Positions 23,440-35,130 of a stretch of DNA of 64,000 nt are shown here, one piece after another. Under the pieces are notes generated by a model, which ran no database searches, was not told where the DNA came from, and was given only the letters and a program-made list of their open reading frames with translations. Position numbers and translations under genes: made by a program. The number at the start of each line of letters is the position of its first letter. Positions within the stretch are counted from its first letter, which is position 1. Source of the stretch: Adineta steineri (lineage: Eukaryota > Rotifera > Eurotatoria > Adinetida > Adinetidae); the NCBI GenBank assembly GCA_905250115.1, contig CAJNOI010000037.1, forward strand, positions 496,001 through 560,000, given 5' to 3'.

Positions 23440-26400
23440 AACATACATATTAAACTAGTGAGTATTATATGTGATATTGATAGATTATAATATCCATTAG
23501 ACGGCATAATTTTAAAATAGATAAGAACGAATAATTAATAGTGGTTTGTTTCTAATGCTAATCTCATCATTGCATATAAATGAATTATGGGTACATTAAC
23601 TTAATATTTATAACATGAAAAAAAGGAGAAAAATTATGAGAAGCCAATCAATAAAATAATAGAGATAGTTGACGTTTTTACAATTGTTTTGTATTGTACT
23701 GGTAATAATGATGGTAATAATACTAATACTTGTGATGATGATTTGACGTGTGAGGGTAGAAGAGAATTATTATCTAAAAATCGGATATCCTCTCTGTTAT
23801 TCATTAGCAAGAACACTGAGAAAAATAATGAAGTTTTAGCATGTTTAAACGACCAGACTTCTCTTCTATGAATAAAAACTCATCTAAAAAGATAAAGACG
23901 AAAGGAAATAAATGTGCAGGAAAATCATGTCTCATGAAGTAGCGAAAGCATTTTATTAATTATTTATCAAAAGAATAGAAGAGGAAAAACAAGATTTTTT
24001 TTCTATTATACGAGGAATTATTTTTCTCTAGTTAATAAAATTATTTTCAAAACACTGCATCTTTCACTAAAGATCTTCCTTAATAGAATACTAATATATT
24101 ATTAATTATAACATATTAAATTAAACGAGAAAAAAGCTTTACTTTACTGATCCCTAGTGAACTAAATTATATATACTAGATGTGATAATAAGTATGCAAA
24201 AATACAATGATAATCACCACTTTTCTTTCAAAACTACAGGGACATTTTTTTTCTCGACTAGTTAATTATCTGATTGAATTCTATTCTATTATATCATGCA
24301 AATTCAGCTGACTGTCATGTAAAATTAATAGATCCATGTTCTCTTCAAAAATAATTTTTATAGACATATACACATTACATTTTCAGATTAATCAGTACAA
24401 TCATATGTTTATAAGAGATTAAAAAAAGTGATAGAGGGAAATTTGTTTTTGCTAAAAACAGGCATACTAATCGAAAGAAGAGAAATCAAACGATGTAGTG
24501 ATTACTTGTTGACCTTTTCAACAAGTACGATCAATAATATAAATCGACTTCATGACATATATACGAATTCAGATTACTATGTAGTCTACAGATATGAACA
24601 AAGAAAATTACTTTTGTCACGCATTATCTTCTATCTATTATACTATAAGATACTTATTTTTGAAGTAGCTTTGAATATTAAAGACATATCTTTAAAGGAT
24701 ACTGCATCTTGGAAAATATAGATTGATTCTATATGGAATTTATTCTACAATATGTTAAAAAAACAGATAATTAACTTATAATAAATATCAAGCTAATCTA
24801 ACATTTGATAAAATGTATCCGTGTATAATGATACATCATTAATTTATTCAGTGATAATTTGCATTTCGTTTATTGACAACATGTTGTTATTTTCATTAGA
24901 ATCTATTCAGATAATGATGTATATCCTTGAAGAAAAGAACACTTAAAAATTGTTATAAGCATTCTTACTTAAATCATAGACATATGTTGATGAAGTTGTT
25001 CCACTATTACACGAATGATTATTATTACTGGAGAAAGAACAAAAAAATCATATAAAGATTTAGAGAACTAATATTCATATATGTCAGCTTTGATATTATC
25101 CTGTTTGTTTGTATGATTAAGGATAATCCGAAAAAAATGGAAAATACTAATGATCAATATTTACATATGCATATAATTCTACTATTGTTCAAGCTTAATC
25201 CAAAAATCTTTTCTTAATTTAGGAGAAGAAAGTAATAAATTATAATTTACAAAGAACAAGTCTATCATCCTACACGAGTTATGATCATTAATTACAATTC
25301 AAAGCTCAATATATATTTGGTTGTCTGTCGTTACTATGATTGTTTTTAATATATTATGAATGAACCAATATTTCTTCAAAGTAAATTGTTTATGGTTCGT
25401 CACAAACAATAACTATTGTATCTATCATTTATTATTAAAAGATATTCTTTTATTCAATAGAAATTTGATTAAGTTTCGAAAAAAAAATATACAAATATTA
25501 TTTAGCGTATTGTACTCAAAGTGCAATCCATTCTATCGAACGAAAATTAAAATTTTCGATCATGACTTTTCTCATCTTTTACATAACCGAATAATATGTG
25601 TTTCATTTTCCATTCAAAGCTCTCGATTATTTCTAAGAGTGATGGGGGCAAATACTGTTTACAAATTCTCACAGACAGTCATTTCCATTGGAATTTTTCA
25701 TATGCAAATCAGCTGTTCTATTTCCTAAACATAAATTTAATCATAATCACACACTCATTCCGATATTCAGTGAAATTTGTACTGTGCGTCTATTCAAATA
25801 AAGATAAAAACTTACTTTGACGGCACTAAACACACTGCATCATTTGGATGAATCAATAACCGCTATATTCACCAAATTCGATAGATCTTCTACAATATGT
25901 ACCGTAATCAATAAAAATTCTGTACTGCCTGCATATTCCACAGACACTCTATATTGTGCACTGTCTGATAGATTCCACAGATAATCTATATTAAGCACTA
26001 GAATGAACAGAAACTGAAACGCACCAGAACATTTCTCAAATATATCTTGGAAAAAATTCTGGCAGACACACAAGAAAAGTGCTGGAGGCTAGTTTCCGGT
26101 ATCTCCTATCACATTGAGAGTCCTGTTTCGATTATATGAATTTAAACAAATATATATCCAGGGTACATAATTAAACGTTTGTTTTTTTGTCTTATTCAAG
26201 GAAACAAAATGATAGATTATCTTGAGTATGTTATACTGAAGTCAATTAGTACGAATGTTTTTACTCAAGAACGAAAATAGATTGATGAAAGAAATACAGA
26301 AAAAAAAAGAAGATTGATCGCACTCACACACGGATTTCACAGCACCACCAGCAGCATACAGAAAAAGGAATGAAAGCTTGTTTAGTCGATGAAACAGAGA

Positions 26401-26596
26401 AGAAAAGAAAGAAAATCACCGGCACATTTTACATAAGTAAAGATAGATGAAGTGTTTTAAGAATTACCTAGGATAAAATGAAAGAAAAACAAAATTATCT
26501 GTTTCACAGAAGAAGAAAAAGAAAGAGGATATGTCTCACCTCACATACACACACACACACACAAACACACATAATAAAATAAAAGTTTTTTTTGTA
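23440..26596. other. Long AT-rich stretch without a recognised gene
   Basis: About 3.1 kb with only short or low-complexity frames. The block around 25830-26080 is less AT-biased and is open for 77 codons on minus (25840-26073) and about 50 codons on plus. Either strand reads like plausible protein, but neither has flanking splice sites or a known domain; it may be a transposon or gene scrap. A (CA)n microsatellite lies at about 26546-26570. The right end contains the 3' UTR of importin beta. Confidence 0.4.
26546..26570. repeat. (CA)n microsatellite
   Basis: A run of CA dinucleotides with one interruption, just beyond the stop codon of the importin beta gene, within its expected 3' UTR on the minus strand. 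Confidence 0.85.
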
Positions 26597-29500
26597 TTAA
26601 TTATTTCTTAATTTTCGAATTTCTTTAATTGCCCATGTTGCTAATGTTTTATTTTTCACTACTTTTGATCGTTTGCCTTCAGTTAATAGTTTTTCAAATG
26701 CTTCACGTTCAACAAATTGTAACATAACTTGCCCATATGTTGTTACAAGATCACCAATTAAACCAATAGCAGCACTTATTAATGAATCAGATTTATTTGT
26801 ATCACGTGCTATTGTTTCAAGAAATTGCATTATAAATGGTAATTGTGCTGTAACTAATTGTAATTCAGCAAGTACAACTGAATTTGCGGTTGTCGTAGAA
26901 CCACGAAGTCCTTGAATAATACCTGTATAAGCTGATAAACAACCTTCACGTAATTCATTTAAATAATCAATCATATCATAATCATTGTTAGCTACTTGAG
27001 CACGACAAGCTTGATTAAGTGTGTTTAGTACATGTTCAAGATAATTTTTGAAATGTCCACCTATAGCTGAAGCTATATCACCAAATGTACTTAAAATTTG
27101 AGTTTTTACTGAACGATGTAATTTATCATCCTAGAAAACAAAATGATAAAAAAAATAAAAATTTTTGGTTTTTATATAATTCTTTACACTAAGACAAGTA
27201 AATAAATGTGTCATTATTTGATCACAATATGGAATTAATTTATCAAGTAATGAACGACTTAATTCAGTAATAATACCAACAGCAGCTGCACATATTTGAT
27301 ATTCCGTATGGTTATTTAATGCTTCGTATACAAATGGAAGAACATAATCCATATATTTCATAAAGTTTAATCCCAAAACTAAAAAATAAATAGAAGAAAA
27401 TATTCGAATATAAAACAAAAACTAACCTTCAACAAGTGTTCCAATAGCAATAAGTGCATCTTCTTGTACAGCACTACTTTTGCCAGTATTAGATTTAAGC
27501 ATTGATAATAAAGCTTCCATAATTGGATCAGATATAAGTGGTGCATCATTTCCATGCATTTTTCGAAGAACACTCTAAATTAAATATTGAAAAATAAAAT
27601 TATAATTCTTTATTCAAAATTTACTTGAAGTGTTGCACAAAGTAATGATTGAAGATCACTAATTTGTACTCGATCATTTGAATTCGTTGCATGACTTTCA
27701 ATTGATATAACACGATTAAGACGATCAACTATAGTTAATGTTGTTTTTTGAACAGTAACATAACAATCCTAAAATCAAAAAAATGAATATTTTGTTTTTT
27801 TGCTTTCAAAATAATTTCATTATACTTTTGGACTATAACGAATCATTTCCATTAATGCTTCATAAGCTGCATTACGTAGATTTGATTGATTACCATCGGG
27901 TCTAAACACAAAAAAATACAATTAAAAGATTTTTTTTTGCTCCATATGTTGTACCTATCCGTTGTTTCAATCAATTTTTTAACAATATCATCAAAAAATG
28001 GTGATAGTAAATAAGTTTTCGGTGTATCATCTTCATCATCTAAGCTTTCTGCATGTTCATAAGCTGCACTTGCTAAACTTGAAAATGACTAAATCAAAAA
28101 AAAAAAAAGAAATCAAATTTCTTTTCATCTAAATTTTTCGTTTTTTTGCATACCCAACAAATATTTGTTGCTACACGTGGTACATCATTTAAACCATTTA
28201 CAAGTGTTTTTCCAATTTCTCCAATTAATCCATCTGTCAAAACGGCTTGTGTAACAAATTTAAATATTCTTCCAATTGTCCATGCTGTTGTATCACGTAC
28301 AGCAATATTTGAATCACGTAATAATTGGAGTAAAAATGGTATAGCTTGTTCAACAATTGGTTTTATACTAGCAGCATCAGGTCCTTCTAACATTGAACCA
28401 AATGCCATAACAGCTGCTTCTCTATATTTCCAATCAGCATGATTTATATTTGCAGTAATAAATGGTAACACATGTGGAATAATAGCATCTTCAGCACAAT
28501 TTGCTAATAACATAAGACAAACACCAGCAGCTTTAAATGGATTCCAATCATCTTCATCATCACTTTCTTCTTGCATAGTTAATCTTTGAAGTAATACTGG
28601 TACTAAATATTGTAAAGCACCACGTGCATAATAACGACTTGTTCGTTCAGGTTGTCGATTTTGTTCTTGTGCCTTAAAATGATTTATAGAGAAAATTAAT
28701 TTCGAAAAATATTAAATTTTACTTCTTGTTGAAGTATTTGTAATTCATATTCTTCATCACATACATTCGACCAAAATTCAATACCTTGTAAAGCTATTTC
28801 ATCATGATTAGATTTCATTGCATCCATTGTAATCTGAAATCGATAGAAAAAATATTATATAGAATAAATAATTAAAAATTATCTTACAGCAAATAATGCG
28901 GGACCCATATAATATTCCATATAATCATAATATAGAGTAACAATTTTAACAAGATTTTGTATAGCAGCTACTTGAATTTTTATATTTGCTACTTGAGTCG
29001 CTTCACAAACAACTTGCATTATATAATGTCTTTCACTCTATGAAGCAAAAATAAAATAAATAATGTCTATTAGATACTTTGATGTCTTACATCATTTTGA
29101 AAATTATTTTTTGTAAATTCTAATGAATTAAGCATAGCTGTTGTTGCAGCAAGTCGAACATTATCATTTGTTTCTTCTTTACGCATACCATAGACAAGTG
29201 CAGTTAATATAACATTACTTTGAGGTACAAGAACATTTGAATCCTAGAGAAAATTTGTTTTGTTTTTTCTTCTTGTAAATAAATTTATTATTAAGAGAGA
29301 ACAAAAGCACAGAAAACAACACACACAATAACACACGGATGAATGAATGAATGAGCTTACAATATCTTGACATATGTAACCGAGTGCTTCCAAACTCGCT
29401 TCCCGTACATTATCAGCTCTGCCCACTGTCGTAACATTGTCAACCAGGCGTTCTAAGATGGTACACACACATACAGTCAACACTCGACAACACGCTCATC

Positions 29501-30355
29501 AAAAAATTCGATGAAAGAATGATTATAAAATAAAACAACTTACTTATTAAATCTTGCCATTGACCACGAGGTAATTCAGCACAAGCAATATATCCAACAC
29601 ATTGAGCTGCTTGTGATGGTTTAGCAGTTTCAGTACCGAGTGTATTAAAACACTAGAAATATTAATAAACAAAAGCAAAAACAAAAATGTTGAACTATAG
29701 TTACATTATTTTTAATATGTGCTCGAGTATCTTCTGGTATACTAAGCCAACGTTCTTGATAGACTTGTTTTAAATTTTCTTCTTTTGAATAAAGAGCATT
29801 TTTAAGTTGCAATGCTAAAACAAAAGAGCAAGTCAATTAATTACGATCGCCTTTTTTCTATTATATCAATAGACATTAGGTTAAACTTTGAAAAGAACTA
29901 TTCGTATAGATTATTGCATAAATATAGACTTGATTTTTTACAAAATTTGCAGTACTAATAATACGAACTCTCCTGAAAAATCTGTAAACTGAATTTCGTA
30001 CTAATATTATTGAATTATTCGTTTTTTTCTGAGATATCAACTTCATATTTTTACCTGCTTGTGTACGTGCTAATGGATTATTTGTAGCAGTTATTAATAT
30101 ATCCGAAAATTGTTTTAATAGTTCAGGCTGAAAAAGAAAACAAGAAATGTTTTCATTGATTGATTATTCATCCGGCAATCTTTCTGTACCAGATTTTGTT
30201 CAGCTGCTTTAGCAAGAAAATTTCGTGCATTTTCTAAATCAGCTTGTGCTAAATACAAATAAATGACTATTTTATTTTTATAATTTCTTTTGAATAGAAC
30301 ACCTACATCCTGTGACTGTTCCCACAAGAATATTCATGATATCTTGTGTGGCCAT
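26597..30355 (-). CDS. KPNB1: Importin subunit beta-1 (karyopher-in beta 1)
   Basis: Sixteen in-phase exons: 30307-30355, 30190-30248, 30055-30127, 29705-29814, 29544-29652, 29361-29452, 29091-29243, 28888-29037, 28723-28833, 28154-28672, 27955-28088, 27826-27901, 27625-27768, 27427-27574, 27188-27378 and 26597-27130. Together they encode 883 aa (human 876). The protein is a solenoid of HEAT repeats. Landmarks match the family: [22 protein letters not shown], the acidic loop [37 protein letters not shown] and a C-terminal [13 protein letters not shown]. Importin beta carries importin-alpha-bound cargo through nuclear pores, is released by Ran-GTP, and also acts in spindle assembly. The gene ends in a CA-rich 3' region; RPS13 lies 195 bases upstream on the same strand. 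Confidence 0.96.
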
Positions 30356-30550
30356 TAGATTTATTTAATAAATAAGGGAGAAAAAAAACCGTAGGGAAAA
30401 ATTCAAATCTAAAACGATGAAACAAATGTTGTTCGATGTTTCAGTTTTTATTTAAATATATTTATTTTCTTATGTTTTTTTCTTTTCATATAAAAACGAA
30501 ACAAAAAAAAAGCAGCCAAACAAATTTGTTTGTTTTCTAATCTTCTGGAT

Positions 30551-31170
30551 TTAAGCTAGAAGAGCAGCAGCTGTTGATGATTCATATTTCCATGTTGGTG
30601 GTAAGACATTTTTGGTTTTATAATATCTTGCCAAACGATGAATACGACTTTCAACAAGAATTAAACGAAATTTAGAATCTTTATCTTTACGATTACGTTC
30701 CAAATGTTTACGAATAGCAACAGCTTTTTTTATTAAATGATGTAAATCTTCTGGTTTACTTGGTGCAAGACCTTTTGCTTTCATAATACGTAAAATTTTA
30801 CTGCCAGTTACGAAACGTGTTTGAGCAACACCATGTGAATCACGAAGAATAACACCTAAAAAATAGTTTTTATTTTCTATGATAATATTTTTCTTCTTCT
30901 TCTTCTTCTTACCGATTTGTGATGGTGTTAAACCTTTTTTAGCTAATTTGCAGATTTGATCAACAACGTCTTCGGATGTTAATTTGAGCCACTAGGAAAC
31001 GAAATAAATGTTTAATATTGATTTAATTTCATAAATGTATGACTTACTGATGGTACTGTTCGTTTATAGGGTAAAGCAGAATCAGAAATACCCTTGCTAG
31101 AAGACGAAAATGAAATTTCAATGTCAAAAAATATATGGAGAATTTACCCAGGAGCATGCATACGACCCAT
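30551..31170 (-). CDS. RPS13: Small ribosomal subunit protein S13 (uS15)
   Basis: Exons 31148-31170, 31048-31096, 30913-30991 and 30551-30855 give 151 aa, exactly the eukaryotic S13 length. Starts [20 protein letters not shown] and contains [39 protein letters not shown] and [13 protein letters not shown], all near-invariant in S13. It binds 18S rRNA in the central domain of the 40S subunit. A CTCTCTAG acceptor 23 bases upstream of the ATG indicates an additional 5' UTR exon, a common arrangement for ribosomal protein genes. Confidence 0.97.
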
Positions 31171-31611
31171 GATGACGGTTTTTTAGTCAAAAATCTAGAG
31201 AGGAAAAAGTATTTGAAAAAACTATCGTTATCGTTGATTATGTGAGTGAAAGGATGTAAATAAATAATATTGCCCTATCAAACTGAATTTGACCTCCGAT
31301 TGAATGAATTAAATTTTATAAAAAATTCAACATTTTTATATTCGATGAAAATTTCAGTGTATTTGAAGATGAATTTTCTTTTTTTTAACAAAAAAAAACT
31401 ATTTTATTTTATATAAAAAATAATAAAAGATCGATTGTGATTGGATGAAAAACTAGCCAATTGAATTACATGTGGAATTTATGGAACTTAACTTTATATA
31501 CTTATTCATAATTTTTAATTAAAACTATTATTAAAATTTCAATATATTTATTAATAAATTCTCTAGAATATTTTACAAATTTATAAAAAAAAGAGGACTC
31601 AAAAACAAAAT
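31171..31611. other. Intergenic: RPS13 5' UTR/promoter and 3' end of the TIR gene
   Basis: Contains the RPS13 5' UTR splice acceptor near 31195 on the minus strand and the region downstream of the TIR gene's stop at 31612. Otherwise AT-rich, nothing else recognised. Confidence 0.4.
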
Positions 31612-34008
31612 TTAAATTGAGCTAATATTCTTATTCTTTAAACGTTCTAATGCACTGATAAAATTCGAAAAATCATATGAAGAAAGTTGTTGATTTTTTT
31701 GTTTATATTTTTCTTCGAATCGTAATTTTATTCTTCCATATTCATTTATCCAAGTAGATGAAGATATTGCTTGACCATATAATAATAATTCATTTCCATT
31801 TTGAAATTGATAAAAATCATATAATTCTGATAAGATATTATTTCTAATAAACCATTGTTGAACATCTTGATTATTCCATTGTTTAGCATCGGATAAACTT
31901 TTAGGTGTTGATATAGGTGGTATTTTGATAGAAAGATATTCATTGATCATTGATAATAATTCATCACAAGTATGCATAAAATCTTCGTTACCAAAACGGA
32001 TATGCTTTGATCTAGTTAATGGACTTCTCAGCCAACTACTTGCTTGATAATCAGTATTAATAAATACTGGAATAAACTTTTTTTTCAATGTATATATAGC
32101 ATAGAAAAATTCTTGGCGACATGCTGGACTATTGTAGAAATCTTTGGATATAAGAAATAGAATAAGATGTGATTGTTCAATAGTTTCGGCTATTTCTTTC
32201 CATAGATATTTGCCATTGTTAAAATCGACGGATATAGACAATTGAGGTAGTTTATTAAATATATCATAAATTTGTCGACAAAAAGTAATATCAACCTGAG
32301 AATAACTAATAACTAACGAATGAACTAGTTTATTAGATATGGACGTTAAGTTATTTGATTTTACAAGTGATAAAGGATATAAATTATGCCAAAGACCATC
32401 AATAGCCCGTCTTAATGATGGTATATAACGTGGTATATAAATATTATGTACGACTTTATCGACTGTATCAGTTGAACGTATTAGTTCAAGTCTTTTGATT
32501 AATTCAGTATGTTCTATTAATACGATTTTATATCGATCATGAAATGAAATATTCCATAAGATATTTATTAAAGCCATTACAGTTACACGATTTGAAATAT
32601 CATCTAATTGTGTATTCTCTGTATAATATAAACAACTCGATAAGATATCTGCGAAAAATGTTGGAAATTCATTATTCTGTAGAATATGATCAATATAATT
32701 ATTCCATGTGCATAATTTCATTATAATAATCCATAATTCTGAAAGATGAAAATTGAGATCTTCATTTGTACTTGACATACTAGCATTTAAAATTGTTGGT
32801 ATTAAATAATCAGTTACGAATGTATTTATATCATAATTATCGAATTTATTAAAACATAAAATCATCATCATAAAATAGTTAAGATAAAATGTTCGAAGTG
32901 TATCATGATATAGAATAAAAATAATCATTGTATTAGCTATTTCAGGTCGAAATTGATATAAAATTTTATCATATTCACCACTACTAAGCAACATTAATCC
33001 ATCATCATGACGTGCGATATTATATAAAATTCCAAGAATATATAAATAATCATAACCAGTCAAATACGGAAGCGATGACCATCGTAAACATGCTTGTATA
33101 TAATTAATATGAATAAATATCGGAATTGTTTGTGTTTTACTACTTGTTCTCAACAGAAAAATTAATATTTCTGTGACTAATATTTTGTTATGCAAATGTT
33201 TATTTATAGTAAAACATTTATCAAGAAAAGTCATAAATGGTATAAAAATCGTATTTTGATATTTATCTAATTCAATATTTATCCATCTTCCATGTAAGAG
33301 TACTAAATATCGTAGAATTATAATTAGTAGAGATCCACAAAAATTGGTAATTGTTCGTTGAAGATGATCGATTTCCGTAGATTCGAATGATAGATCATTT
33401 TTAAGAAAACAAGCCATTCTTGTTGATGCACTAAGTTGATCAAGTAACCGGTAATACATTTGTTGTCGAGCTTTACATGTCATATTATCAATTAAATTAA
33501 ATTCACAGATCTTATTAAATGAAGCTGAAATTTTATGAAAAAAATTCAGACATGATGTTGTATAATATTGCACGATAATATCAATAAATTGAGTCATATC
33601 AAGTAGTTCAAGACAATTTTTTAACATATATTCAAACATATCAAGAGTATCAATAGGAGTTAACCATTCTAATTTAATTAAATTCGAACAAGTATTTGCG
33701 AGATTATTTAAAATAGATTCTGGTGAATGTGTTGAAGTCTTTATTAATGATTGTCGTAATTGTTCGAATAATTGATGTATTTGTTGGAAATTTTCATTCA
33801 TTCTCTTCTTATCTTCAATATCTGATTTACAAAAAACAAAACTATTCATTGAGTTACATCTGCACATATATATAAATGATTTATTTCTTACCTGAAGACA
33901 GTTTTTGTTCCATTGAATACTAATTCGATATACTTCAAAACGACTGACACAGATAATAGATAATAAAGTGTCTTTTATTTCAAAGAATAATTTTATTGGC
34001 CAAGACAT
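31612..34008 (-). CDS. Single-exon helical-repeat/TIR/SAM-like protein (SARM1-related domain set), 798 aa
   Basis: An uninterrupted 2.4-kb frame from ATG at 34008 to TGA at 31612, unlike all its intron-rich neighbours. Residues about 80-550 are Leu/Ile/Asn-rich helical repeats of armadillo type. Residues about 563-690 form a TIR domain: VISYSQVD strand, IEQSHLILFLISKDF, then SPACRQEFFYAIYTLKKKFIPVFI. Glu633 sits where SARM1 and other NAD-cleaving TIRs carry the catalytic Glu. Residues about 711-770 (WNNQDVQQWFIRNN...) look like a SAM domain. SARM1 is ordered ARM-SAM-SAM-TIR; here TIR precedes SAM. TIR proteins either scaffold immune signalling or cleave NAD+; NADase activity here is inference. 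A GTAAGA at about codon 40 looks like a donor, but no acceptor restores phase. Confidence 0.82.
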   Translation of the reverse strand: MSWPIKLFFEIKDTLLSIICVSRFEVYRISIQWNKNCLQVRNKSFIYMCRCNSMNSFVFCKSDIEDKKRMNENFQQIHQLFEQLRQSLIKTSTHSPESILNNLANTCSNLIKLEWLTPIDTLDMFEYMLKNCLELLDMTQFIDIIVQYYTTSCLNFFHKISASFNKICEFNLIDNMTCKARQQMYYRLLDQLSASTRMACFLKNDLSFESTEIDHLQRTITNFCGSLLIIILRYLVLLHGRWINIELDKYQNTIFIPFMTFLDKCFTINKHLHNKILVTEILIFLLRTSSKTQTIPIFIHINYIQACLRWSSLPYLTGYDYLYILGILYNIARHDDGLMLLSSGEYDKILYQFRPEIANTMIIFILYHDTLRTFYLNYFMMMILCFNKFDNYDINTFVTDYLIPTILNASMSSTNEDLNFHLSELWIIIMKLCTWNNYIDHILQNNEFPTFFADILSSCLYYTENTQLDDISNRVTVMALINILWNISFHDRYKIVLIEHTELIKRLELIRSTDTVDKVVHNIYIPRYIPSLRRAIDGLWHNLYPLSLVKSNNLTSISNKLVHSLVISYSQVDITFCRQIYDIFNKLPQLSISVDFNNGKYLWKEIAETIEQSHLILFLISKDFYNSPACRQEFFYAIYTLKKKFIPVFINTDYQASSWLRSPLTRSKHIRFGNEDFMHTCDELLSMINEYLSIKIPPISTPKSLSDAKQWNNQDVQQWFIRNNILSELYDFYQFQNGNELLLYGQAISSSTWINEYGRIKLRFEEKYKQKNQQLSSYDFSNFISALERLKNKNISSI

Positions 34009-34294
34009 TTTTTATCAAAATAAACAGAAGAACATTCTTTTGTTGCTTTAACAACGATTGATATCTTTTTCTATTTATTATAACAAAAAAAAGATTTAAA
34101 TTCTTTACATCATAGTAACAATTAGAAAACATGATTTGATATATTTTATTATGTGAGAATAATATCAATTGTTTTATTAATGATAAGATTTTTATATATA
34201 CAATAATTATTGATAATTGTGAAACAAATAGCATAGTGCATTCAAATACTTTCATCAGATTGTGATTACTCGTTGAAAGAAAATATGGTAATTA

Positions 34295-34847
34295 TGTTTT
34301 TGGTCGACAGTCAGTTGGCCGACAGAATATTGTCGAAAATTTTTTGTCGACACGTCATTTCGTCGGCAAGACACTTCGACGACGAAGCACTAACAGAAAG
34401 GTCAGAAAAAAGGTAAACGATCCAAAACATCAAGTTGATTTTCATAGAAAACTTTATTTAAATAACATAAATATCACATCAGACATTTCATCCAAGAAAC
34501 AACTAAGTACATAGGAATAATTGGCAAGAACAAACTATCTCGAGATTTATGAATAGAAATCAAGACCATGTATACAATTATTACCTCTTTCTAACAATCA
34601 AAAGAGAAAGTCCTTCAAGGTACTCGTAGAGCGTGATCTCTTTCTTATTATATTGATCAGTTAAATTTTTTGACTATTGCTTTTCTTTATTTTTCCCATC
34701 TTTACGTGTTGAATAGTTTGCTTTATATAAACCTCTTCCTTCTGAAGAACTTCAATGTTATGCCAGATATAGTGCAGACAGTATTAATTAAAAACAAAGT
34801 GAGAAATTTTTCTCGGCAATGACCGAAATGTCTGTCGACCAAAAATA
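34295..34847. mobile_element. Non-autonomous DNA transposon with terminal inverted repeats
   Basis: The left end reads TTTTTGGTCGACAG (34297-34310) and the right end CTGTCGACCAAAAA (34832-34845), a perfect 14-base inverted repeat. TA dinucleotides flank both sides if the element is taken as 34295-34847, compatible with a Tc1/mariner-like TA duplication, though the flanks allow other readings. The left 100 bases contain several extra GTCGAC/GTCGGC-type copies (34340-34390), which resemble subterminal transposase-binding repeats. No coding frame inside. It is compositionally distinct from the surrounding AT-rich DNA. Confidence 0.65.
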
Positions 34848-35130
34848 TAGCATTCAAAAATATTAACATACATAGATTATGTCAGCTGTTCAATATTATA
34901 CACAAACGAATATATTTGTAGCAGTTAATATTTTTTATAGGAAGCTATTCATAGGAAAATTTTCTCAAACTCTAAACTTTTGATAATTATTTACATGAAG
35001 ATTTATTTAAGCATACATTTCAAAACCAGTTACACTTTTTTTTTCAAAGCGTGTATATTATGTTTTATTGAAAAGAAAATAGTTCTTTCAAACATTTATA
35101 GAATAATCTTATAAGAAAAATAAAATGCGA
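34848..35130. other. AT-rich spacer
   Basis: Between the transposon and the stop codon of the YihY-type gene; it contains that gene's 3' UTR. Nothing else seen. Confidence 0.35.

Noticed and set aside
33830-33900. Intron near the 5' end of the TIR gene (GTAAGA donor)
   Set aside because: No acceptor in the following sequence restores the reading phase, whereas the uninterrupted frame reads through.
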